A program made the translations under genes and the position numbers. Shown here piece after piece: positions 1 through 5,367 of a DNA stretch of 5,367 nucleotides (position 1 is its first letter; every line of letters starts with the position of its first letter). Origin of the DNA: Sandaracinaceae bacterium (GTDB lineage Bacteria > Myxococcota_A > Polyangia > Polyangiales > Houyiibacteriaceae); NCBI GenBank assembly GCA_012514415.1, contig JAAZAH010000030.1, forward strand, positions 1-5,367, read 5' to 3'. Under the pieces are notes generated by a model, which was not told the origin of the DNA, made no database searches, and saw only the letters and a program-made list of their open reading frames with translations.

Positions 1-38
1 CGCGCGCGCTCGCTCGACTTGAGGGCCGGGACGATCTC

Positions 39-43
39 GGAGG
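39..43 (+). promoter_or_regulatory. Ribosome binding site deciding the first CDS start
   Basis: GGAGG lies 6 nt before the ATG at 50 and only 3 nt before the in-frame GTG at 47. The spacing favours ATG 50 as the start. A TGA at 48-50 in another frame overlaps this ATG as TGATG, so coupling to an unseen upstream gene is possible, but only 16 codons of that frame are in the window. Confidence 0.6.
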
Positions 44-49
44 CGCGTG

Positions 50-625
50 ATGGTTGAGCCGCGCGCCGATGAAAGAGACGCGCCGAGGTGGTGGCGCGCG
101 CTCGGCTTTTTGATCGCGAGTGCGCTCATCGCTGCGGCGATCGCGGGGCTTCTCTGGGCGTTCGATCGCTACGGCTGGTATGCGGGGCTCATCGTCGTAT
201 TTATCGCGCTCTATTATCCGCCGCTGACGTTTGTGCTCTTTCCTGGCGTCTGGATAAGGCGCGCGGATCCGCCTCCTCGGGCCGAAGAGGATCTTGAGCG
301 GCGGAGGCCCGTCTGGCTCGCGCTCTCGGCGCTCTATCTCGACACGGAGCTCGGCGAGGACGATCACGCGCGTATCGCCGAGGCGCTGAGGGAGAGCGGT
401 TACTCCGCGGAGGAGCTTGAGGAGATCCTTTATAGGGAGCTTCATCCCGTGCTTTGCATGAACCTCATCAGCGTCGCGGGCGAGTGGGCGGGCTTTGATA
501 TGGAGTGGGTGGAGGAGGAGATCTTGCGGCGCAGGCGGAGGGAGGCGCGAGTCGCGATCGTCTTTGGGAAGTGGCTAGTGAGCAATGAGTGGAGTCAGCT
601 GAAGGAGCGGATCGAGGCGAGATAG
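50..625 (+). CDS. Two-helix membrane protein with DUF7079-like C-terminal domain
   Basis: This 191-residue protein has unknown function. Residues about 17-38 and 43-64 form two hydrophobic helices split by the short turn DRYGW, a helical hairpin that should anchor the protein in the inner membrane. An arginine- and proline-rich stretch (about 70-87) follows, then a soluble acidic domain. From about residue 87 the soluble part contains WLALSALYLDTEL, SGYSAEELEEIL and NLISVAGEWAGFD, which match my memory of the DUF7079 family (ALSDLFLDTE, YSxEEL, NLxxxAGEWxGFD). That family is usually a soluble protein of roughly 120-140 residues, so the membrane hairpin looks like an added N-terminal module. 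ATG 50 is preferred over GTG 47 because of GGAGG at 39-43. The TAG stop lies in a 10-bp tandem duplication. No promoter is recognisable in the 49 bases upstream. That it is a real gene is fairly sure; the family name is moderately sure. Confidence 0.85.
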   Translation: MVEPRADERDAPRWWRALGFLIASALIAAAIAGLLWAFDRYGWYAGLIVVFIALYYPPLTFVLFPGVWIRRADPPPRAEEDLERRRPVWLALSALYLDTELGEDDHARIAEALRESGYSAEELEEILYRELHPVLCMNLISVAGEWAGFDMEWVEEEILRRRRREARVAIVFGKWLVSNEWSQLKERIEAR

Positions 626-635
626 GGCGAGATAG
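616..635 (+). repeat. Perfect 10-bp tandem duplication over a stop codon
   Basis: GGCGAGATAG occurs twice back to back (616-625 and 626-635). The first copy contains the TAG stop of the membrane-protein gene (623-625). The second places another TAG ten bases later in a different frame. This looks like a slippage duplication at the gene end. Confidence 0.85.
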
Positions 636-770
636 GAGCGGGAGGATGGCTTCGGTGAGCCCCAGGAATCGAGGATGGATTGCCCAAGCGAGGGGAGGTT
701 TTCGCCGGGGCGCGCCCTTGAAGGCGGCAGCTTGTCGGATGGCCTGCCGGATGGTCACGCCGGATGTTGC

Positions 771-794
771 GGCGAGGAGCGGCGAGGAGCGGCG
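771..794 (+). repeat. 10-bp tandem repeat, about 2.4 copies
   Basis: GGCGAGGAGC is repeated exactly at 771-780 and 781-790, followed by a partial GGCG. The unit begins with GGCGAG, as does the duplication at 616-635, but the two arrays otherwise differ. It is non-coding as far as can be seen, and replication slippage is the simplest explanation. Confidence 0.8.
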
Positions 795-884
795 CTTTGG
801 GTGGGCGAATTTTGAGTCAACAGATGCGGTCGGGTCCGCCGTTTGTGAGAGAGGCCAGACGGGATCTTGAGATGAAATCGATTG

Positions 885-926
885 TGCCGCGCGCCTCCCC
901 CCTGTCCTGCCGAGTGCGCGCAGGCA
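885..926. promoter_or_regulatory. GC-rich inverted repeat upstream of the reductase gene
   Basis: TGCCGCGCGC (885-894) can pair with GCGCGC-A-GGCA (916-926). The stem has ten base pairs with one bulged A and a 21-nt, C-rich loop. It ends 35 nt before the ATG at 962, where a leader-RNA hairpin or a repressor operator could act. It is not followed by a T-run, so it is not a standard intrinsic terminator. The function is unassigned. Confidence 0.4.
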
Positions 927-943
927 TCGTGTAGTGGATAAGC

Positions 944-955
944 AGAGGAAGGAAG
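944..955 (+). promoter_or_regulatory. Ribosome binding site of the FMN reductase gene
   Basis: A purine tract AGAGGAAGGAAG precedes the ATG at 962. The AGGA at 950-953 is 8 nt from the start codon, normal Shine-Dalgarno spacing, and supports the chosen start. Confidence 0.7.
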
Positions 956-961
956 CATTCG

Positions 962-1522
962 ATGAGTAACTCCCCTAACGTCGCGGTCCTGGTTGGTAGC
1001 CTTCGGAAGGGCTCGTTTAGCCGCAGGCTCGCGAAGGCGATGATGGCGCTCGCGCCCTCGGAGCTGAAGCTCTCGATCGTCGAGATCGGCGATCTGCCGT
1101 TTTATAATGAGGACCTTGAGACGGAGAGTCCGCCCGCCGAGTGGAAGGCGTTTCGTGAGAAGATCGCCGCGTCGGATGCGCTGCTCTTTGTGACGCCCGA
1201 GTACAATCGGAGCGTGCCCGCGGTGCTCAAGAACGCGCTCGATGTCGGCTCGCGTCCTTACGGAAAGAGCGTCTGGGATGGCAAGCCCGGCGCCGTCGTG
1301 AGCAACTCGCCTGGCGCGATCTCGGGCTTCGGCGCGAACCACCACCTCCGCCAATCGCTCGTCTTTTTGAACGTGCCCGCGATGCAGCAGCCCGAGGCGT
1401 ATATCGGCGAGGTGCATAAGCTCCTTGGCGAGGATGGGAAGATCGCGAACGCGGATACGGAGGAGTTCTTGCGCGGATATATGGCGGCGTTTGCGGGGTG
1501 GATCGGGAGGAATCGGGGGTGA
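962..1522 (+). CDS. NAD(P)H-dependent FMN reductase (ChrR/YieF-like)
   Basis: This 186-residue soluble flavodoxin-fold protein is close in length to E. coli ChrR/YieF (about 188). Family members bind FMN and use NAD(P)H to reduce quinones, azo compounds or chromate, usually as cytosolic dimers or tetramers. After a first beta strand (VAVLVG), GSLRKGSFSRRLA at 12-24 is the FMN phosphate-binding loop. PEYNRSVPAVLKNALD at 79-94 is the family signature around the isoalloxazine site. SPGAISGFGANHHLRQ at 116-131 is the third flavin-contacting loop, and strands around 73-77 and 110-114 complete the fold. The start is supported by a purine-rich ribosome site with 8-nt spacing. The gene stands alone between a gap and a convergent restriction module, so context does not reveal the substrate. 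The ChrR name would over-specify it, and no symbol is given. The fold and cofactor are well supported; the physiological role is probably quinone reduction or oxidative-stress protection, by inference only. Confidence 0.93.
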   Translation: MSNSPNVAVLVGSLRKGSFSRRLAKAMMALAPSELKLSIVEIGDLPFYNEDLETESPPAEWKAFREKIAASDALLFVTPEYNRSVPAVLKNALDVGSRPYGKSVWDGKPGAVVSNSPGAISGFGANHHLRQSLVFLNVPAMQQPEAYIGEVHKLLGEDGKIANADTEEFLRGYMAAFAGWIGRNRG

Positions 1523-1571
1523 GGCAGAGCGGACGCGTGGCTCAGCCAGAGGATCCTTGCCCTCCGCCTCA
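1520..1571. other. Inverted-repeat-bearing convergent junction
   Basis: The 77 bp between the ends of the reductase gene and mcrC carry TGAGGC (1520-1525) opposite GCCTCA (1566-1571). Two shorter palindromes lie inside: TGGCTcAGCCA (1538-1548) and AGGATCCT (1550-1557). Such a structure could act as a weak two-way transcription stop, but the loop is long and no T-run follows on either strand. I therefore do not call it a terminator. Confidence 0.25.
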
Positions 1572-1599
1572 AGAGTGCTCTTCGATGAGGAGCGCGTGC

Positions 1600-2961
1600 T
1601 TATCTCGGCGCGGATGTGAGGGAAGGCTGAAGGCTTTCTTTGAGGAGGAGCGCGAGCTCGTCTCGTAAGGCGTGAAGCTCGGATCTTCGTCTGAGGTTAC
1701 GGTGAAGGTTGATGAATCTCAGGGCGACGGACGAGCCGTCTTGCTCGCCCGATGGGTCAAGCGGCGCGAAGTCCCGCTCGATTGAACCTGCGATGCGGGG
1801 AAGAAGAAGGATGCTACGACTCGCGCCATAGCGGCGCGTATAGGCGTAGATCTGATAAAGGTCGGCGGCTCCGAGTCCGGCTTGTCTCTGCTGGCTTTCT
1901 ACTCCGATGCGCTTCCATTTGGTGTCGATGACGATCCGGCCGTGAGCGCTTTCGATGAGGATGTCGGGTCTGAGGTTCAAGACGCCGCCTCGATCGCCTT
2001 CCATGAGATAACGCCGCTTTGATTTTGCTTGGGGATGGATCTCCATGCCATCGCTGAGGCTCCGCGCGGCTCGTGAAATCATGGACGCGATGAAGCCCTC
2101 AAAGACGCGATCCATGTCGAAGAGCAAAGAAAATACTGTGCTTCGCCCGCCCGAGATGCTTGGCGAGAGCTCTTCGAGGACGAGGTGGCTAAAGGCAAAG
2201 AGATCAGCGAAGCGTTCGTTTCGTCGTGTGAGAACGACGCGATCGAGTAAAGGTCTCGCGTCGATCTCATCGCTCACATCATCGAGCATGAGGAGGCAAT
2301 GGCTGAGCGCTTCGGAGGCTTCGTTGGAGCGCGATAGATTAAGAAGCATCCGGCAGGAGGCTTTGAGCACGCGGCTAAGATCGGTATCTGCCGTGAACTC
2401 ATCGAAGGCGCAGATAAAACGCTCGCGCCTCGCGGCATTGCGCGCGATATGACGGCCGATCATGAGCTTGCCGCGCATCATCCGGAGGTCGTCGACGGTG
2501 CTGATATAACCGCGGTCGGCGCCGCGGAGAAGTTCGAAGCGAAGGCGCCGCGCAAAGAGCGTGATGAGGGTCTCGTGAAGAGGGTTTTTATGTGTTGCGA
2601 GATCGGCGAGATCGCTTGAGCGAAGCGGCACGTGGCCGGCCTCGGCGAGCATGATGAGAAGGTTATCGCGTGCGAGGACGATCTCGTTTGCAGGGCCTTC
2701 GGTATCATTGCCCCCGTCGATTTTTGGGAGAAGCTCAAGGAGGAGTCCCGGCATTTGAATGACGCCGACCCATTGTCCTGCGCGCGCTTCGTCGATGCGC
2801 CAATCGAAGATGGCGTTCGTTTCGCGCGAGCGGTCGTATTCCATCAGGCGATCAAAGAGGCGCGATTCGAGCCAGCATGCATCCGGATTATCGTGAGGGG
2901 GAAGGCGGCCCTTACGGAGTCGATGGATGCGTCCGCGCTCTCGAAGCGTGACGCGCCTCAT
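1600..2961 (-). CDS. mcrC: McrC-like nuclease subunit of McrBC restriction system
   Basis: McrC is the PD-(D/E)XK nuclease partner that joins the McrB hexamer, stimulates its GTPase and cuts DNA. The protein is 453 residues from the preferred ATG at 2961. It opens with RRVTLRERGRI, like the usual McrC N-terminus. Further McrC-typical segments are YISTVDDLRMMRGKL (about 152-166) and FSLLFDMDRVFEGF (about 277-290). The nuclease core has LRPDILI (330-336, D333), IVIDTKWK (343-350, D346 and K348) and DLYQIYAY (367-374), so the catalytic Asp-Asp-x-Lys set is intact. It is longer than E. coli McrC (about 348), with extra length in the middle and a tail of about 60 residues. An in-frame ATG at 3003 would add 14 residues, mostly basic, but the start at 2961 forms an ATGA overlap with the mcrB stop and fits the family N-terminus. 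There is no strong ribosome site, so translation is probably coupled to mcrB. The stop is TAA at 1600-1602. Confidence 0.93.
   Translation of the reverse strand: MRRVTLRERGRIHRLRKGRLPPHDNPDACWLESRLFDRLMEYDRSRETNAIFDWRIDEARAGQWVGVIQMPGLLLELLPKIDGGNDTEGPANEIVLARDNLLIMLAEAGHVPLRSSDLADLATHKNPLHETLITLFARRLRFELLRGADRGYISTVDDLRMMRGKLMIGRHIARNAARRERFICAFDEFTADTDLSRVLKASCRMLLNLSRSNEASEALSHCLLMLDDVSDEIDARPLLDRVVLTRRNERFADLFAFSHLVLEELSPSISGGRSTVFSLLFDMDRVFEGFIASMISRAARSLSDGMEIHPQAKSKRRYLMEGDRGGVLNLRPDILIESAHGRIVIDTKWKRIGVESQQRQAGLGAADLYQIYAYTRRYGASRSILLLPRIAGSIERDFAPLDPSGEQDGSSVALRFINLHRNLRRRSELHALRDELALLLKESLQPSLTSAPR
2958..2961 (-). promoter_or_regulatory. mcrB/mcrC ATGA stop-start overlap
   Basis: Read on the minus strand, ATGA at 2961-2958 holds both the mcrC start codon (ATG, 2961-2959) and the mcrB stop codon (TGA, 2960-2958). 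The sequence just upstream (acggacgccag) is a poor ribosome site. This points to reinitiation or coupling that fixes the McrB:McrC ratio. Confidence 0.75.
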
Positions 2962-5367
2962 CTGGCGTCCGTGATAGCGAATGCGGCGGCGCGCTCTCGC
3001 CAAGTCTCTTCATCGAGGTTGAGGAGGCCGAGAAAATAGTCGAGTAGCTCATCGCTAGGACGCCTCTCGGCCGCAAGCGCGGGTTTGAAAGTCGGCGAGA
3101 CCTGGAGATCGATCGCGACATCGTATTCATCGCTCCGAAATCCGAGGACTCCATGATCGTCATTCGCCGCTGCGAGGATGATCGGAGCGCGGTATCGCCG
3201 GGTTGCCGGGTCGATTGCAGGACCGGTGCGGAGGGGCGTTCCATCGTCGTCATAGGGGCATCCGAGGACGAGGCAGACGCGCTCCCATGCGCCGTAAAAA
3301 TATTCTTGAAGGAGCGGGATGACGCGATCGGCGAAGACGTCGCGGAGATCTTCGAGGCTACGGATCTTGAGAAAATAGGCATGCCCGATTTGATGGTCGC
3401 GATCGAAGACCTGACGGATGCGCGCATTCATCGTGTCAAAGACATCGCAGACGAGATCGACGAGCGCTTGGCTCGGCACCTTCTCGCTCAGCACCTTTCG
3501 GATGACGCTGCTATCGGGAAGCATTTCTTCAAAGCGAAAGCGGCGCCGGAGGGCGACGTCCATGAGGGCGATCGAGCGATCGGCGGTGTTCATGGTGCCG
3601 ATGATGTGGAGGTTCGGCGGAACGGCGAATCGATGTTGCGGTGAATACGCAAGTGGAAGCTTCAGTTCATTGGTGGCACCGAGGCGTTTATCGGGCTCAA
3701 GGAGCGTGATGAGCTCGCCGAGGATCTTGCTGATATTGCCGCGGTTGATCTCGTCGATGATGAGGACATAAGACGGCGTCTCGGCGGTAAAATGGAAGTC
3801 GACCGTGCCGCCTTGTGGCCGGTCGAGCGCTTCTTGCACGCGTTCGGCGCGCTCGGCTTGGCGCTCGGGAATAGCTGCCGGGAGCTCATCATCGATCTCT
3901 TCGAGAAGCTTCATCGCGATCCAATACGCGGTGTAGTGATGGCCGCCTCCGGTATTGCGCTCTCTTCGAATGACGTCGCCTATTGCCTGGTAGGACCATT
4001 GATCGACCGAGCCCAGCTCACTGCGATGGCTCCATAGAAGCTGCATAGTTTCTTCGGATGCAGTCTGCCTGCTGCTCGGGGCGTCCTCGTCGGCGCGCTC
4101 GCTTTGACGCTCGATGATGAGGTTGCCGCGCGCCGAGACGATGAGATCGTATTCGTTGCCATGATGGCTTTGCGCGCTGATGAGCTCGCCGCTGTCGACG
4201 CGGCGAATGAGCTCGGTCCAAAGGCGCGAGAAACGTGCGGTGCCGGATGCGGCGGCGATCGAGGCTTGAGTGCGAAGGCCGTCCGCGGCGGCGCGTAATG
4301 CGATGCGTTTGAAGACGCCGGGATGAAGCTCGTAGCGGACTTGTTCGGTTGCGTCGGTCGACATCATAGGACGAATGCCTTCGACGAATTCTTCGTAGCC
4401 GTACGCTTGATGGAACGTGACGAACTCGATGCGCCCTTGGCGCTGAAGCTCGCGGAACTGGCGCGCGCGAGTGTCGGCGCTCCACGAGGCGACCTCATCG
4501 GCGGGGAAGATGAGCTGAAGCGCGCGCGTCATCGTCGCCCATGTTTTTCCGGTGCCTGGAGGGCCGAAGAGGATGAGTGATTGAGGCTCGGGCGCGGGAC
4601 GAGGAGGAGGCTCGGTGGGCTTTTTTGGCGGTGATTCGGCGCTGCCCTCGGGCTCGGCCTCGGAGAGCCGCAGGAACTCTGCTTCATCGAGCTGAATGAG
4701 GGTCTTTCGCCAGCCGCTCCGCTCGATGGATCGCTCCGTGAGATCATCCCAGCGGACTGGAAGGCGATGGCAATATTCGCCGGCCTCGGGATGGTATTCG
4801 TAGGGCCCTATGACGGTGCCGATGCCGAGGAGTTTGCGCGTGCCTTGGTTGGCGACGATCCTCGAGCCGGTGCGGATCTGCCGAAAGCGCCAAGCCTGCC
4901 GCGGTCCGGCGGGTCCATAACCTTGCTCGCCCTGAAGTTCGCGCATCCGCCTTTCGAAGGCCGCGCGATCGAGCTTCGAGATATCGCCGAACTTTTCCCA
5001 GCCGACGGCGATATAGCCGTTGGCCTTCCACTCCTCCCAGAGATGCGCGTTTTCACCGGGGCTGATCTTCCAATATTGGACCTTGTCGGGATCCGAGTCG
5101 GTATCGATCGCGCCCCAGATGGATTCGCGCTCGGAGGCGTCGAGCTCGACGATTTTGGTTGGGAAGACTTCGAGCTCGGGAATGATGTCGACCGATTGCT
5201 GCGTCCACGCGTAGACCTCGGGCTCGGCTGCTTCGAGCGTTGCGACGGCGCGAACTCGATCGCCAATGAGAAGCGCGAGTTCGTCGCCGACTCGCATCTC
5301 TGAATCCGCGAGCATCTCGTGGACGCTTATGGGGAGATCGTCGGAAACGACTTCGGGGAGCGCGCAG
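2958..5367 (-). CDS. mcrB: McrB-like AAA+ GTPase with EVE/PUA-like sensor, 5' partial
   Basis: This is the motor and DNA-recognition subunit of a modification-dependent restriction system; the family hydrolyses GTP and moves DNA for McrC to cut. Numbering is from the in-frame ATG at 5315. Residues about 1-59 resemble the end of a PUA-like domain. Residues 80-209 form a full EVE/PUA-like domain (YWKISPGENAHLWEEW, YIAVGWEKFGDI, RTGSRIVANQGT, GIGTVIGPYEY), the likely binder of modified bases. A proline-rich linker follows (218-246). The AAA+ core has Walker A GPPGTGKT (251-258), the McrB motif FHQAYGYEEFVEGIRP (301-316), Walker B with DEINRGN (521-527), the GTPase signature MNTADRS (575-581), LRRRFRF (589-595) and IGHAYF (643-648). 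A stretch of about 165 residues (346-510) is inserted before Walker B. The frame stays open through the 17 complete codons to the window edge, and ATG 5315 lacks a ribosome site, so the start is probably outside. GTP rather than ATP use is inferred from the family. Confidence 0.93.
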   Translation of the reverse strand, partial: CALPEVVSDDLPISVHEMLADSEMRVGDELALLIGDRVRAVATLEAAEPEVYAWTQQSVDIIPELEVFPTKIVELDASERESIWGAIDTDSDPDKVQYWKISPGENAHLWEEWKANGYIAVGWEKFGDISKLDRAAFERRMRELQGEQGYGPAGPRQAWRFRQIRTGSRIVANQGTRKLLGIGTVIGPYEYHPEAGEYCHRLPVRWDDLTERSIERSGWRKTLIQLDEAEFLRLSEAEPEGSAESPPKKPTEPPPRPAPEPQSLILFGPPGTGKTWATMTRALQLIFPADEVASWSADTRARQFRELQRQGRIEFVTFHQAYGYEEFVEGIRPMMSTDATEQVRYELHPGVFKRIALRAAADGLRTQASIAAASGTARFSRLWTELIRRVDSGELISAQSHHGNEYDLIVSARGNLIIERQSERADEDAPSSRQTASEETMQLLWSHRSELGSVDQWSYQAIGDVIRRERNTGGGHHYTAYWIAMKLLEEIDDELPAAIPERQAERAERVQEALDRPQGGTVDFHFTAETPSYVLIIDEINRGNISKILGELITLLEPDKRLGATNELKLPLAYSPQHRFAVPPNLHIIGTMNTADRSIALMDVALRRRFRFEEMLPDSSVIRKVLSEKVPSQALVDLVCDVFDTMNARIRQVFDRDHQIGHAYFLKIRSLEDLRDVFADRVIPLLQEYFYGAWERVCLVLGCPYDDDGTPLRTGPAIDPATRRYRAPIILAAANDDHGVLGFRSDEYDVAIDLQVSPTFKPALAAERRPSDELLDYFLGLLNLDEETWRERAAAFAITDAR

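Larger units (their letters stand above)
626..961. other. Intergenic region, no convincing gene
   Basis: This 336-bp gap holds no convincing gene. A GTG-initiated frame at 589-870 runs through much of it, but its translation is low in complexity, has no good ribosome site, overlaps the end of the preceding gene and resembles no family I know. The gap contains a 10-bp tandem repeat (771-794), three CGGATG hexamers (736, 748, 761), a GC-rich inverted repeat (885-926) and the ribosome site of the next gene. I found no clear -35/-10 pair: TTGAGA at 867-872 has no matching -10 box at the normal distance. There is also no hairpin followed by a T-run to end the first transcript. Confidence 0.6.

Noticed and set aside
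1..57. C-terminus of an upstream gene (frame ending TGA 48-50 as TGATG, or frame ending TGA 55-57)
   Set aside because: Both frames are open to the left edge and either could be a real gene end, but 15-18 codons cannot be identified or chosen between.
137..145. GCGATCGC octamer (HIP1-like)
   Set aside because: The cyanobacterial HIP1 motif is abundant in genomes that use it; I found just this one copy despite many GATCG strings, so it says nothing about lineage.
589..870. 93-codon GTG-initiated frame in the first intergenic region
   Set aside because: Translation is low in complexity (for example CRMACRM from short DNA repeats), it overlaps the preceding gene and lacks a ribosome site.
867..895. 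Sigma70-like promoter with TTGAGA at 867-872
   Set aside because: The bases 17 nt downstream are GC-rich with no TATAAT-like box.
755..1417. 220-codon minus-strand frame across the reductase gene
   Set aside because: It is antisense to a well-supported flavin reductase and gives an Arg/His-rich, repetitive translation.
3153..3644. 163-codon plus-strand open frame opposite the mcrB AAA+ core
   Set aside because: The minus strand encodes the conserved GTPase and C-terminal motifs here; the plus-strand translation resembles no known family.
3418..3771. 117-codon plus-strand frame near Walker B
   Set aside because: It is a serine/arginine-rich shadow of mcrB coding sequence with no independent support.
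4767..5303. 178-codon plus-strand open frame opposite the mcrB sensor region
   Set aside because: It is antisense to clear EVE/PUA-like coding sequence, has no recognisable domain or ribosome site, and is the kind of shadow frame expected in high-GC DNA.

Overview
The window comes from a high-GC bacterium. Long antisense shadow frames, GCG/GAG/CTC-rich codon use and Shine-Dalgarno-led genes all fit this. The sequence alone does not fix a lineage. Gram-negative, proteobacterium- or myxobacterium-like is a reasonable guess, and no more than that.

Layout from left to right. (1) 50-625, plus strand: a small two-helix membrane protein whose soluble C-terminal half resembles DUF7079. (2) 626-961: a non-coding stretch with two exact 10-bp tandem duplications nearby or inside it and a GC-rich inverted repeat just before the next gene. 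(3) 962-1522, plus strand: an NAD(P)H-dependent FMN reductase of the ChrR/YieF type. (4) 1523-1599: a short convergent junction. (5) 1600-5367, minus strand: a two-gene McrBC-type modification-dependent restriction module. It is read leftwards, with the McrB-like AAA+ motor first and the McrC-like PD-(D/E)XK nuclease second, joined by a 4-bp ATGA stop/start overlap.

The McrB-like reading frame is still open at the right edge of the window. The ATG at 5315 is probably internal, and the true start lies beyond position 5367. Visible in this protein are the tail of a possible first PUA-like domain, a complete EVE/PUA-like domain (the likely sensor of modified DNA bases), a proline-rich linker, and an AAA+ domain carrying an unusually long insert between Walker A and Walker B. 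McrC supplies the nuclease. By analogy with E. coli McrBC, the two proteins would assemble into a GTP-driven machine that cuts DNA carrying modified bases, defending against phage.

Hand counts over sampled 60-base lines give about 64% GC for the two left-hand genes and about 58% for the McrBC module, weakly consistent with the module being horizontally acquired. No tRNA, rRNA, CRISPR array, IS element, integrase or attachment site was seen. The most interesting target is the domain architecture of the McrB-like protein, especially its sensor end, which continues outside the window.
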